DNA of 36,154 nucleotides from Treponema sp. (GCA_031265825.1 JAISCD010000014.1:1-36154), one strand, 5' to 3'; positions 15,569-23,628 are shown, counted from the first letter of the stretch. Notes: a model not told the origin generated them from the letters alone. Numbers and translations: made by a program.

Positions 15569-17119
15569 ATGACAAAGATCGAATTTATCTCTGCCTCCGA
15601 CCAGCTCGGCTACCTTCACGACGAGTCTCGGTTAAGCGGACGTGCGGATTACCTCGCCTTTCCGAAAGATGCGACCCAAGTCCGCGCCACAATCCTCCGC
15701 GCCGTGGAGGAAAAGCTCTCACTCACCATCCAAGGCTCGCGCACCGGCATTTCCGGCGGGGCTGTTCCCCGCGGAGGCGTGGTCCTTTCCACCGAAAAGA
15801 TGAGCCAACCCCTCGGTTTCTCCGAAGGGGACCTCCCAATCCTGCGCGTTCAAGGGGGAATGAGCATTGACGACATAACAACCCTGCTTCTGCGGGGAAT
15901 CCCCCCTGAGGATTGGGATGATGAGGGCAAAATATGCTTCCGAAAGCGGGCGCGAAGCCTCCGATTTGCGCCAAATCCCACGGAAACCACGGCAAGCATA
16001 GGGGGATCCTTTGCGTGTAATGCGCGGGGCCCCAATTCCCTGCTCTGGGGCGGCACAGGCGATCACGTACAGGGACTCGTATGGATCACTCCGCAAGGAG
16101 AAATCTGGCGCGTGGAACGCGGACGCTCTTGTTTCGACGAAATTGGCTGTGATCTCCCCAACGGCGGGCGCGTTTCCTGCAATAGCAGACTCCCTGACGG
16201 AGGAAGTCGGTACCTACACCCACGAGTCGGACTCGATCTCGTTGATTTTCTCGCGGGAAGCGAAGGACTCTTAGGCTGTGCGGCTGAACTCTCCCTCCGT
16301 CTCGTAGAAAAACCCGCGGCTGTCTGGGGAGTGGTCTATTTTTTTGAACAAGATCAACAAGCAATCGCCTTTGCCGAGTCCCTTCGGCGTGGGCGGGAAC
16401 ACAGCTCCCAGAGAGAAACGCTCTCCACGGTTGAATATTACGACCGATGGTCGCTTGAATTGATACGAAACCTTGCCCCGCACAACACAACCCTGAGGCA
16501 ACTCCCCTTCATCAACCCGTTAATGAACGCGGCGGTTCAAGTCGAGCTTGAAGGGGAGAGTTCCGAGGCGCTAGAGACGATTCTCGTCGAGCAATTGGAA
16601 GCGTTTCTGGCGTTTGGCGGCGGAGAAGAGAACACATGGGCGGCGGCAAGCCCTGTTGAACTTGAAAAATTCCATCTATTGCGCCACGCCGTGCCGGAAC
16701 TCATCAATGGAGAGATAGACAAGCTACGACAGACCTCGCCCGACCTACACAAGACAGCGGTAGACTTCATGGTTCCGCCGGAATTGGTCAACGGCTACCG
16801 CGAAACCTATCGGCGGGACATAGAAACGGCGGGATTGCGGGGCTTTATCTTCGGACACATCGCGGAAGGTCGCCTGCACGTGAACATTCTGCCGAAGAAT
16901 TCCCGCGAACTCCAACAAAGCTACGCGCTAATCGACGGTTGGGCGTCTTCTGTCGTCAGAGATCGCGGGATTCTAGCGGCTGAAAATGGAATCGGCTTAC
17001 TCAAACGCGATCTTCTCTGTCGTTTTCTTTCGTCAGAGCGGCTCGAACAGATACGTTCCCTCATCGGCGCGTTTGATCCGCAGAACATTTTGGGCGGTTT
17101 CGAGCCTATAGGAGATTAA
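15569..17119 (+). CDS. FAD-binding GlcD-like oxidoreductase, second copy
   Basis: A 516-residue VAO/GlcD-type flavoenzyme. The ATG at 15569 (MTKIEF) has AAGGA upstream; an in-frame TTG further upstream would overlap etfA1 and is not needed. The FAD loop is QGSRTGISGGAVPRGG. NPTETTASIGGSFACNARGP and GHIAEGRLHVNILP are classical GlcD/D-lactate dehydrogenase blocks, and the C-terminal AAENGIGLLKRDLL fits the family. It is followed 4 bp later by etfB2. The likely role is a 2-hydroxyacid (lactate or glycolate type) dehydrogenase feeding ETF copy 2. Substrate uncertain. Confidence 0.88.
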   Translation: MTKIEFISASDQLGYLHDESRLSGRADYLAFPKDATQVRATILRAVEEKLSLTIQGSRTGISGGAVPRGGVVLSTEKMSQPLGFSEGDLPILRVQGGMSIDDITTLLLRGIPPEDWDDEGKICFRKRARSLRFAPNPTETTASIGGSFACNARGPNSLLWGGTGDHVQGLVWITPQGEIWRVERGRSCFDEIGCDLPNGGRVSCNSRLPDGGSRYLHPRVGLDLVDFLAGSEGLLGCAAELSLRLVEKPAAVWGVVYFFEQDQQAIAFAESLRRGREHSSQRETLSTVEYYDRWSLELIRNLAPHNTTLRQLPFINPLMNAAVQVELEGESSEALETILVEQLEAFLAFGGGEENTWAAASPVELEKFHLLRHAVPELINGEIDKLRQTSPDLHKTAVDFMVPPELVNGYRETYRRDIETAGLRGFIFGHIAEGRLHVNILPKNSRELQQSYALIDGWASSVVRDRGILAAENGIGLLKRDLLCRFLSSERLEQIRSLIGAFDPQNILGGFEPIGD

Positions 17120-17123
17120 AACC

Positions 17124-17930
17124 GTGAAAATTGGGGTATGTATCAAACAAGTTCCTGCTGGTACTGCGCGTATGGACGACAAAACCGGTCTTTTGGTCAG
17201 GAGTTCTGCGGAAGGAACGCTGAATCCCTATGATTTATGTGCGATAACGGCGGCGTTACAAGCCGCGGCTGGGGTTGCGGAGGCTGGCGAGGTGGAAATT
17301 CTCGCTATTACCATGGGACCGCGTTCAGCGGAGCGAACTTTGCGGGAAGCTTTGTCGCTGGGGGCAACGAATGCTCTGCTTTTAAGCGATCCCGCCTTCT
17401 CCGGCGCGGATGTTACCGCCACATCGCGGACTTTGGCTGAGGCTTTGCGGAAATACGGCGTGCCGGATATGTTGTTTTGCGGGCAACAGACGACAGATGG
17501 GGACACAGCGCAGGTTCCTTTTGCGCTGGCGGCGCGATTGTCTGTTCCCGCGATAGGCTGGGTTAAGGGAATCGAGTATTTTAGGGCGGACGGCTATTCG
17601 GTTCTCCAAGAACTTTCCACAGGCGCGGTACAAGTTCGTGGTGGTTATCCTGCGCTTTTTGCGATTGGGCGGGAAGCTGTCCAGCCGCGTGCGCCTAATC
17701 TGAGTCGCAAGCTTGCCGCGCAAAGAATCCCCATCACGGTTTGGGGTCTTGCCGATCTTTCCCCTTCACGCGCTCAAGATTACGGGCTTACGGGTTCTCC
17801 CACGCGAGTAAAAGCCCTCTACACGCCGATACAAACCGCTAAAACTCCGCCTCTCCGTGTACCCGCCGCCACCGCCGCCTCGCTCATACGAGAAGCTCTC
17901 GACCAGCAAGCAAGCCTGTCTCAGACATAG
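17124..17930 (+). CDS. etfB: Electron transfer flavoprotein beta subunit, copy 2
   Basis: A 268-residue EtfB with a GTG start (KIGVCIKQVPAGTARMD) and GGAG upstream. LNPYDLCAITAALQAA and LFCGQQTTDGDTAQVPFALAARL (a family block near residues 118-140) identify it. It is more canonical than copy 1. Its partner etfA2 begins only at 21313. The 3.3 kb between them is an inserted cassette bounded by inverted repeats, so the two subunits were probably once adjacent. Confidence 0.9.
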   Translation: MKIGVCIKQVPAGTARMDDKTGLLVRSSAEGTLNPYDLCAITAALQAAAGVAEAGEVEILAITMGPRSAERTLREALSLGATNALLLSDPAFSGADVTATSRTLAEALRKYGVPDMLFCGQQTTDGDTAQVPFALAARLSVPAIGWVKGIEYFRADGYSVLQELSTGAVQVRGGYPALFAIGREAVQPRAPNLSRKLAAQRIPITVWGLADLSPSRAQDYGLTGSPTRVKALYTPIQTAKTPPLRVPAATAASLIREALDQQASLSQT

Positions 17931-17940
17931 TAAAATAATC

Positions 17941-18044
17941 AGAAGGGGGGCGCTATTTCCTAAACGAGATTGTATGCACTCGCCTTTGTATCGCGCCCCC
18001 CTCCTCCGGTTCCCCACAGCGCGGTCTTCCGCTACCCCCCAAAA
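17941..18044 (-). repeat. ~105-bp GC-rich dispersed repeat, copy 2 (left end of cassette B)
   Basis: It begins AGAAGGGGGGCGCTATTTCC at the outer side and ends in C6 AAAAC at the inner side. It is the inverse of the copy at 21145-21248, and the pair flanks cassette B. A preceding AAATAATC is shared with the left end of cassette C. GGGGGGCGC and GCGCCCCCC within it can form a long hairpin. Confidence 0.9.
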
Positions 18045-18066
18045 CCCACACGGTGGGAGTAAAACA

Positions 18067-18160
18067 ATACCCATTTAAACACCCGAAGGGTGCGCTACAC
18101 CCAAAAATCCCCACTACGAGAATAAAACAAGACGCTTTTAAACACCCGAAGGGTGCTTTA
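18067..18160. repeat. CACCCGAAGGGTG hairpin repeats
   Basis: CACCCGAAGGGTG (five-base arms, GAA loop) occurs at 18080-18092 and 18143-18155, both preceded by TTTAAA. These are fragments of the 126-bp repeat family that forms the tandem block at 28499-28880. From 18160 to about 18330 I see only AT-rich sequence without a gene. Confidence 0.75.
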
Positions 18161-18336
18161 CACGTCAAAATTCACGAAATTGCGTCAAAATAAACGATGT
18201 ATGGTCTTGACTTTTGAAGGCAATAATAGTAAATTTAAGGCTGGTGAGAAACATCCTTCTTTGATCTTTTTGACTTATTTGACTTTGCGTTAAATTATCC
18301 GATGAGTCTAAACCTATATGATGAAATTTTGTAAAT

Positions 18337-18515
18337 ATTTTTAACAATCTTATTTTAACGAGTAACAATTTTGTCAATATTGTTAGGATTTCAGCAAAAA
18401 TTGTTAGCAATCCTGTTAAGATTGTTAAGTATATTATATAAATTGTTAAAAATATCGTATTGATTGTTAAGCGTTCCGTATTGGTTTTTAGAACTTTCAT
18501 GTTAATTGATAAAAA
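18337..18515. repeat. Array B: degenerate 21-bp tandem repeat array
   Basis: ATTGTTA or a close variant occurs at 18379, 18400, 18421, 18442, 18463, 18484 and 18505, with a weaker unit at 18337, all in exact 21-bp phase. The rest of each unit is poorly conserved. An AACAAT/ATTGTT inverted pair occurs at the left side. A leftward open frame through it (LTIxxxL heptads) is an artefact. The array ends about 25 bp before the promoter of protein B. Confidence 0.85.
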
Positions 18516-18538
18516 AAATATTTTTTTAAAAATTGTTC

Positions 18539-18567
18539 TTGACAAGTTGTTTAAATAGATGTATTAT
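18539..18567 (+). promoter_or_regulatory. Consensus promoter of repeat-linked protein B
   Basis: TTGACA (18539-18544), a 17-bp spacer and TATTAT (18562-18567) lie directly downstream of array B. The ribosome-binding site GAGGAG precedes the ATG at 18598. Confidence 0.85.
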
Positions 18568-18597
18568 ATATATAAATTTATTTAGAGGAGTTTTAAG

Positions 18598-19254
18598 ATG
18601 GCTGATTGTATTCCTATAAGAGAGATTGATCTTTTAAGATGGGCGTTGAACTTTGCCACGCTTTGTCTTGCGAATCAGGATTTGTGGGGGCTTCCGCCTA
18701 CGGAAGTTGCCACATTGAACGCCGCGGTAGCCGAATTTGATGGCATTTACCGGACGGCTCTTGGTCCTAACGCTTCAAAGGCTGATATTTTACTCAAGAA
18801 TGAGAAGAAAAAGGCTCTCAAGGTGTTATTACGCGACTTCAAAAATCGGAATATTGACCCAAATCGGGCGGTGACTGATCCGAATCGTGAGCGTCTTGGT
18901 CTGACGATCCGCGATATTAAGAATACGCCTGTGCCGCCTCCAACGACTGTGCCGGAATTTGAGTTCACTTATCCGGGTGCGCGGCGGATCGATGTACATT
19001 TTAGGGATTTTGGGAGCAAGCGTAAAGCAAAGCCTAAGGGCGCGGCTGGAGCGGTTATCCTGCACTCAATACGGACAACGCCGCCGGTGAATCAAGATGA
19101 GTTGGCTCATTCGGTTTTTACGAGTCGCACGCCGTATCATTTTGAATTCAAGGAAGATGAACGGGGTAAAACGGTCTATGTCGCGCTTTATTGGCAGAAT
19201 AGGAAGGGTGATAGGGGCCCGTGGAGCGAAATTCAACCTGTTATTATCCCTTGA
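18598..19254 (+). CDS. Repeat-linked protein B (uncharacterised family, Fn3-like C-terminus)
   Basis: A 218-residue paralogue of proteins A and C. The N-terminal ~90 residues are helical. A conserved hinge, TDPNRERLGLTIRD, matches protein C's TNPDRERLGLHIRD. A proline-rich linker follows (PVPPPTTVP). The C-terminal half is Fn3-like, with HSVFTSRTPYHFEF and the terminal block VYVALYWQNRKGDRGPWSE, then VIIP. There is no signal peptide or membrane helix. It has its own consensus promoter and a strong terminator, so it is an independent, probably well-expressed unit inside cassette B. Function unknown. Confidence 0.85.
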   Translation: MADCIPIREIDLLRWALNFATLCLANQDLWGLPPTEVATLNAAVAEFDGIYRTALGPNASKADILLKNEKKKALKVLLRDFKNRNIDPNRAVTDPNRERLGLTIRDIKNTPVPPPTTVPEFEFTYPGARRIDVHFRDFGSKRKAKPKGAAGAVILHSIRTTPPVNQDELAHSVFTSRTPYHFEFKEDERGKTVYVALYWQNRKGDRGPWSEIQPVIIP

Positions 19255-19275
19255 GTGAAGAATGTTTCGATTCTT

Positions 19276-19329
19276 TTACGACCGCTACGGTTTGCTTACT
19301 AAAGCTCTGACCGTGCGGTCGTAATTTTT
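19276..19329 (+). terminator. Intrinsic terminator of repeat-linked protein B
   Basis: TTACGACCGC-ACGGT (19276-19291) pairs with ACCGT-CGGTCGTAA (19310-19324), followed by TTTTT. It lies about 20 bp after the stop of protein B and separates it from the cargo gene. Confidence 0.85.
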
Positions 19330-19332
19330 ATA

Positions 19333-19347
19333 TGGAACAGGTTAAAT
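19333..19347 (+). repeat. 15-bp repeat of the methyltransferase 3' end
   Basis: TGGAACAGGTTAAAT here recurs at 21067-21081, where it encodes the end of the methyltransferase (VEQVK and the stop). Here the same frame reads MEQVK followed by a stop. It may be the remnant of an earlier related cargo gene. Confidence 0.5.
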
Positions 19348-19478
19348 GAGTCATTACTTGAGGAATAGCGGAAGCTTTATCATCTAAACTCTACTGTGCA
19401 AGGCAGGGATGGAGACAGAGGGATGTAAAAGGATGTTTGTTTGTCTTAAAAGTCTCTTGATAATAGAAGGACTGATTT

Positions 19479-21083
19479 ATGAATACTATAGAGGAAACCC
19501 AATTTGGCGTGAATAAATTGATTTTAGGCGATAATCTCGAAATATTAAGGAATATAGAGAGCGAATCAGTTGATCTTATTTATCTTGATCCGCCGTTTTT
19601 TTCAAATAGGAACTACGAAGTCATCTGGGGAGACCAAGGCGAAGTGCGAAGTTTCCAAGATCGTTGGGCTGGCGGTGTGGATCATTACATTGCGTGGCTA
19701 AAAGAGCGGGTTGTTGAGATGTATCGTGTTCTTAAAACTACCGGAAGTATTTTTTTGCATTGTGATTGGCACGCTAATGCTTATATCCGCGTAGAAATTT
19801 TGGATAAACTCTTCGGAAAAAGCAATTTTAGAAATGAAATTGTTTGGTGTTATAAAACAACCTTAAAAGTTTCTTCACATCATCTTGGTAGAGACCATGA
19901 CTCTATCTTTGTTTATGCAAAGAGCAAAGATTTTTTAATACACCCTGATCAAAATGATTACCCGCCGAGTGAAAATACGCTGAAAAGATGGGGGAAATAC
20001 GCAGATGCCGATGGTTTTGTAAGTAATAAACACTTTGCGGGAAGCGCATCCACTATTATAAATACCGATGATGAATCAAAAGGATTCAATATTAAGCATG
20101 GCGTTCCGAGAGATGTTTGGGAAATAGCGCACTTAGCTGGAAATAATCCTGAAAAAATAGGCTACCCCACGCAGAAACCCTTTGCCTTACTTGAACGGAT
20201 CATAAAAATGGCGAGTAATGAGGGCGATCTTGTGCTTGATCCATTCATGGGTGGAGGAACCACTATCGCGGTCGCGGATAAACTTAACCGCAAGTGGGTG
20301 GGAATCGATCAATCCGCAATGGCGGTAAAAGTTACTGAACTGCGTTTGCACCAGCAGACGGATTTATTCACGAGTATCTACGCTAATTCTTATGTACTGC
20401 AACTGCATAAATACGATTATGACGCATTGTGTAATAAAGATGCGTTTGAATTTGAAAATTGGATCATTGGGCAGTTTGGCGGTGTACCACGCGGAAAGAA
20501 AGGCGGAGACGCGGGTGTGGATGGGAAGGCGGCTGACGGAGCGCCGATTCAAGTGAAGCGATCCGAGAGCGTAGGCGTGAATGTGGTAAAGAATTTTTTC
20601 GTATCCGCCAAGCAATTCGATAAGACGGCTTTTGAAAAAAACGTCGCGGCGAGTCAGCCTGTTGGGTATATCATCGCTTTTTCCTTTGGCAAAGGAGCGG
20701 TACAGGAAGTTGCGCGACTAAAGAATCAGGAAAACGTCGTTATATCACTCGTGCCTGTGGATTCGATTATTCCTGTCTCTAAAAAGCCGAGTATTTCCTT
20801 TGAAGTTCGTGAAATTGATCGACGTGCCGATGGAATTCGTGAGATAGAAATTGCCGCAAGAGGAGAGAGTCCGTCTGGCGTCGAGTTTTATAGCTGGGAT
20901 TTCGCATACAACGACGCCGAAGGGTTCAAGCCGTCTGTCGTCATGAATAAGGATGGCGTTCAATGCCGGGAATTTAAGGCGGGCGTTTATCATGTCGCGG
21001 TGAAAGCAGTGGATAACGATGGGTTGGAGAGCATAGAAACGATAAAATTAAAGGTAAACGGCGCGGTGGAACAGGTTAAATAA
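19479..21083 (+). CDS. DNA methyltransferase fused to a PD-(D/E)xK nuclease-like domain and a PKD/Ig-like domain
   Basis: A 534-residue cargo gene of cassette B. Residues 1-300 form a beta-class amino-methyltransferase: the catalytic DPPF is at 37-40, the SAM motif DPFMGGGTT near 254, and PTQKP between them. Residues ~325-430 look like an Mrr/PD-(D/E)xK nuclease domain (GGDAGVDG followed by IQVKRSESVGVNVVKNF). The last ~95 residues resemble a PKD or Ig-like beta-sandwich (FYSWDF, YHVAVKAVDNDGLES). Methylation and cleavage in one chain would be a type IIG-like or defence arrangement. The nuclease assignment rests on motif spacing only. The specificity is unknown and no separate restriction gene is adjacent. 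The ribosome-binding site is AGAAGGA. Confidence 0.8.
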   Translation: MNTIEETQFGVNKLILGDNLEILRNIESESVDLIYLDPPFFSNRNYEVIWGDQGEVRSFQDRWAGGVDHYIAWLKERVVEMYRVLKTTGSIFLHCDWHANAYIRVEILDKLFGKSNFRNEIVWCYKTTLKVSSHHLGRDHDSIFVYAKSKDFLIHPDQNDYPPSENTLKRWGKYADADGFVSNKHFAGSASTIINTDDESKGFNIKHGVPRDVWEIAHLAGNNPEKIGYPTQKPFALLERIIKMASNEGDLVLDPFMGGGTTIAVADKLNRKWVGIDQSAMAVKVTELRLHQQTDLFTSIYANSYVLQLHKYDYDALCNKDAFEFENWIIGQFGGVPRGKKGGDAGVDGKAADGAPIQVKRSESVGVNVVKNFFVSAKQFDKTAFEKNVAASQPVGYIIAFSFGKGAVQEVARLKNQENVVISLVPVDSIIPVSKKPSISFEVREIDRRADGIREIEIAARGESPSGVEFYSWDFAYNDAEGFKPSVVMNKDGVQCREFKAGVYHVAVKAVDNDGLESIETIKLKVNGAVEQVK

Positions 21084-21144
21084 GCCACCGCCTAGGAGTC
21101 GTCCTCCGAGTATTTAGAAGTGGCTTGCCCTTCCCCACCGTGGG

Positions 21145-21248
21145 GTTGGGGGGTGGCGGAAGCCCGCCTAAAGGCGGGCTGAAGACAGGGGGGCGCGACA
21201 GGAAGTCATCTGTCTGCCGAGGAGTTTTGGAAATAGCGCCCCCCTTCT
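21145..21248 (+). repeat. ~105-bp GC-rich dispersed repeat, copy 3 (right end of cassette B)
   Basis: Forward copy, inverse of 17941-18044. It contains a perfect hairpin, AGCCCGCC-TAAA-GGCGGGCT (21161-21180), and ends GGAAATAGCGCCCCCCTTCT. CACCCTTCGGGTG (21249-21261) directly follows, as in other repeat-rich spots of the window. Confidence 0.9.
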
Positions 21249-21312
21249 CACCCTTCGGGTGTTTAAAAGCGTCCTGCTCTGTCGCCTATTGTGGTCAGCA
21301 TGGGAGTTTTTG

Positions 21313-22314
21313 ATGGAAAATATAACGGGGTTTGCGGTGACTCCTTACGTTAAGGACGCATCTGAAAAGATTATTATGGTGTTACTTCAGCCGCGTATGG
21401 GCAAAGTACACCCTATCTCATTGGAACTTGCCGATACAGCTCGGTTTCTTGGCTCTGAAGGGGGATTTAAAACCGCCGGGGTGTTTATTTCGGGGGAATT
21501 TACCGCCACTATGCACGCTCAACTAAGCGCTTGCGGGCTTGACGAAGTGTTTCTCTACCATGACGAGCGGTTTTCGCCCTTTATCCCAGAATTGCATACC
21601 GTTGCCTTGCTGGACTGTATCCAAGCGACGCATCCTGATACCCTTCTCGTGGGCGCTACTCCAGAAGGAAGGAGCATTGCGCCCCTCGCAGCGGTCGCTC
21701 TGGAGACCGGGGTTACCGCAGATTGCACAGAACTCGCCATTGACGCCAATGGGCTTCTTGTACAGACCCGTCCCGCCTTCGGCGGCGATCTTATGGCGCG
21801 GATAGTTACCCCTACAGCTCGCCCTCAGATCGCTACCGTTCGTTACGGAGTCTTGCGAAACAAAATGAAAGAGGCGGCGGGAAAAACTACTCGGCTAACG
21901 CGGTCCAGCGTTCTCCTTCCCGCGGCGCACACTTATAGAAAAGAGCTTGTTGCTCCGTCTACAGACGAAAAAGAAGCCCCGTATGTTCTTGCCATAGGAG
22001 GCGGCGTCCGTTCTCGTGAAGATATTGAGCTTTTTACAAGGATGAGCGAGGTTATTGGGGGGAGGTTGATGTGTTCTCGGTCCCTTGTTGAACGGGGATG
22101 GATGCCTCAGAGCCTTCAAATTGGGATTAGTGGATGTTGTGTCGCGCCTCGCCTTCTTATCGTGATGGGTATTTCAGGTTCAGTGCAGTTCATGGCCGGG
22201 ATTCAAGGGGCGCGGAAGGTCTGTGCTGTAAATGCAGACCCTCACGCGCCGATATTACGGATCGCGGATGTCCCTCTTGTCTGCGATCTCTACAATGTCG
22301 CCGCCTTGTTTTAG
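21313..22314 (+). CDS. etfA: Electron transfer flavoprotein alpha subunit, copy 2
   Basis: A 333-residue EtfA. I chose ATG 21313 (MENITGFAVTP), which has GGGAG upstream; the longer open frame runs back into repeat sequence. LVGATPEGRSIAPLAAVALETG is the N-terminal domain block (residues ~117-138). The FAD domain has LQIGISGCCVAPRLLIVMGI and AVNADPHAPILRIADVPLV. It is the natural partner of EtfB2 at 17124 and of the GlcD-like enzyme at 15569. It is now separated from them by cassette B, so it may depend on readthrough or on a promoter inside the cassette. Confidence 0.9.
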   Translation: MENITGFAVTPYVKDASEKIIMVLLQPRMGKVHPISLELADTARFLGSEGGFKTAGVFISGEFTATMHAQLSACGLDEVFLYHDERFSPFIPELHTVALLDCIQATHPDTLLVGATPEGRSIAPLAAVALETGVTADCTELAIDANGLLVQTRPAFGGDLMARIVTPTARPQIATVRYGVLRNKMKEAAGKTTRLTRSSVLLPAAHTYRKELVAPSTDEKEAPYVLAIGGGVRSREDIELFTRMSEVIGGRLMCSRSLVERGWMPQSLQIGISGCCVAPRLLIVMGISGSVQFMAGIQGARKVCAVNADPHAPILRIADVPLVCDLYNVAALF

Positions 22315-22367
22315 ACGGCGATAATTTCTTGATGTTATTAAATGGGAAAGGTGTAGAATCAGTAACT

Positions 22368-23543
22368 TTATTTTGCCGCGCGGTAGATTGCTTCTAAGTC
22401 AGAAATATCCAGTGGGTAGAATGTGCCAAGTTTCCGTTTGCCAAAGAAACTGCCTCTAAACGCGAGTTCTTTCACTTGCTCTTCGGTGAGGTCAATGCCT
22501 AGTTCATGGAGCGATATTGGCATATTGATTGACTTAAAAAACGCTTCCATGTTGTCAATGGCGAGGCGTGCCGCGTCCTCTTCGTTACTTTCCGCGATGC
22601 CAAATACGTCCACGCCAAGTTTTGCGAAACGAGAAGGAAGGGCCTTGTAGACGTAACGCGCCCAAGTCCCCCAAACTGCGGATAATCCTGCGCCGTGCGC
22701 TACGTCAAACATCCCACTCAGCTCGTGCTCTATCTGGTGCGTTGACCAATCGCCGCCGCTTCCTCCGCATCCGGTGAGTCCGTTGTGTGAGAGACTGCCA
22801 GCCCACATGATTTCGGACGCCGCGTTATAGTCGCGGGGGTTGTCCTTGAGGATAAGGGCGTTTCGTATCACGGTTTTTATGAGAGCGACTGCAATGCGAT
22901 CCGTAAGTTCGGAATCTGTGCGTTTAGGGTCTAACCATCGCTCTAATGTGTGCATAACAATGTCCACACCCCCGCAGGCAACCTGATACGCCGGTAGGGT
23001 AAAGGTGAGTTCTGGATTCATCACCGCGAACTTGAGCCGACAAATGTTGTTGGAGTAGCCGCGCTTGACGCCATCATCGTTGGTAACGACGGATGAGTCG
23101 CTCATCTCACTGCCCGCGGCCGCTATGGTCAGCACACAGCCGATAGGTAAACAGTCAGTCGGCGCGCGCCTCTGCTCGTAGAAGTCCCACACTTCGCCTT
23201 CGTTTACCACACCGTAGCCTATCGCCTTCGCCGAGTCGATAACGCTTCCTCCGCCTATCGCAAGGATGAAGTCAACGTTCTCTTTTCTGCACAACGCTAT
23301 GCCTTCGTGAATCTTCGCAAGACGTGGATTAGGCACAACTCCGCCGAGTGAAACATAAGATACGCCGCTTTCGTCAAGAGATCGGTATACTCGGTCGAGT
23401 AAGCCGGATTTTGCGGCGCTCTTGCCGCCGTAATGTACAAGCGCCTTTTTGCATCCAAAAGACGCGACTAATGCGCCGACTTCCTTTTCGGTATCTTTTC
23501 CAAAGAGTACCTGTGTCGGCGCGTAATATTGAAAATTGTTCAT
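22368..23543 (-). CDS. Iron-containing alcohol dehydrogenase (BDH/YqhD-like)
   Basis: A 391-residue group III alcohol dehydrogenase that reduces aldehydes or oxidises alcohols with NAD(P)H. NAD(P)-binding GGGSVIDSAKAIG is at about residues 97-109. The metal ligands are in CGGVDIVMHTLERW and HQIEHELSGMFDVAHGAGL. The length and N-terminus (MNNFQYYAPTQVLFGK) match butanol-dehydrogenase-type enzymes. It is convergent with etfA2 and divergent from the sensor kinase. A perfect inverted repeat (23561-23576) lies just upstream and may be an operator. No convincing ribosome-binding site is visible. Confidence 0.92.
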   Translation of the reverse strand: MNNFQYYAPTQVLFGKDTEKEVGALVASFGCKKALVHYGGKSAAKSGLLDRVYRSLDESGVSYVSLGGVVPNPRLAKIHEGIALCRKENVDFILAIGGGSVIDSAKAIGYGVVNEGEVWDFYEQRRAPTDCLPIGCVLTIAAAGSEMSDSSVVTNDDGVKRGYSNNICRLKFAVMNPELTFTLPAYQVACGGVDIVMHTLERWLDPKRTDSELTDRIAVALIKTVIRNALILKDNPRDYNAASEIMWAGSLSHNGLTGCGGSGGDWSTHQIEHELSGMFDVAHGAGLSAVWGTWARYVYKALPSRFAKLGVDVFGIAESNEEDAARLAIDNMEAFFKSINMPISLHELGIDLTEEQVKELAFRGSFFGKRKLGTFYPLDISDLEAIYRAAK

Positions 23544-23560
23544 GGTGTTTCTATATTACA

Positions 23561-23576
23561 ACAATATCGGTATTGT
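23561..23576. promoter_or_regulatory. Inverted repeat upstream of the alcohol dehydrogenase
   Basis: ACAATA-TCGG-TATTGT, with perfect 6-bp arms, is centred about 25 bp upstream of the leftward ATG at 23543. Its position would suit an operator overlapping the promoter. The bound factor is unknown. Confidence 0.5.
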
Positions 23577-23599
23577 GAAAAGATACGGATAAAAGTATA

Positions 23600-23628
23600 T
23601 TGATATTCAAGAATATCTATTGTATAAT
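23600..23628 (+). promoter_or_regulatory. Promoter of the sensor kinase with overlapping palindrome
   Basis: TTGATA (23600-23605), a 17-bp spacer and TATAAT (23623-23628). A perfect palindrome, GATATTC-AA-GAATATC (23602-23617), overlaps the -35 box and spacer, which is typical of a repressor operator. The leader to the kinase ATG is about 165 nt; I see no gene in it. Confidence 0.65.

Larger units (their letters stand above)
17941..21248. mobile_element. Cassette B: inverted-repeat-bounded composite element
   Basis: About 3.3 kb lies between etfB2 and etfA2. The order is ~105-bp repeat (inverted), CACCCGAAGGGTG repeats, 21-bp array, promoter, protein B, terminator, methyltransferase-nuclease cargo, ~105-bp repeat. 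The gene order and the interruption of an otherwise tight operon indicate an insertion. No transposase gene is inside, and I could not establish a target-site duplication. Compare cassette C at 28896-30872, which has the same plan. Confidence 0.7.

Noticed and set aside
18165-18545. Leftward LTIxxxL-repeat protein
   Set aside because: Frame through array B and AT-rich sequence, overlapping the promoter of protein B.
17931-21312. Target-site duplication around cassette B
   Set aside because: I compared the sequences outside both 105-bp ends and found no convincing short direct repeat, so none is claimed.
21259-21312. 18-residue extension of EtfA2
   Set aside because: Encoded by repeat-derived sequence; ATG 21313 has a ribosome-binding site and gives the normal N-terminus.
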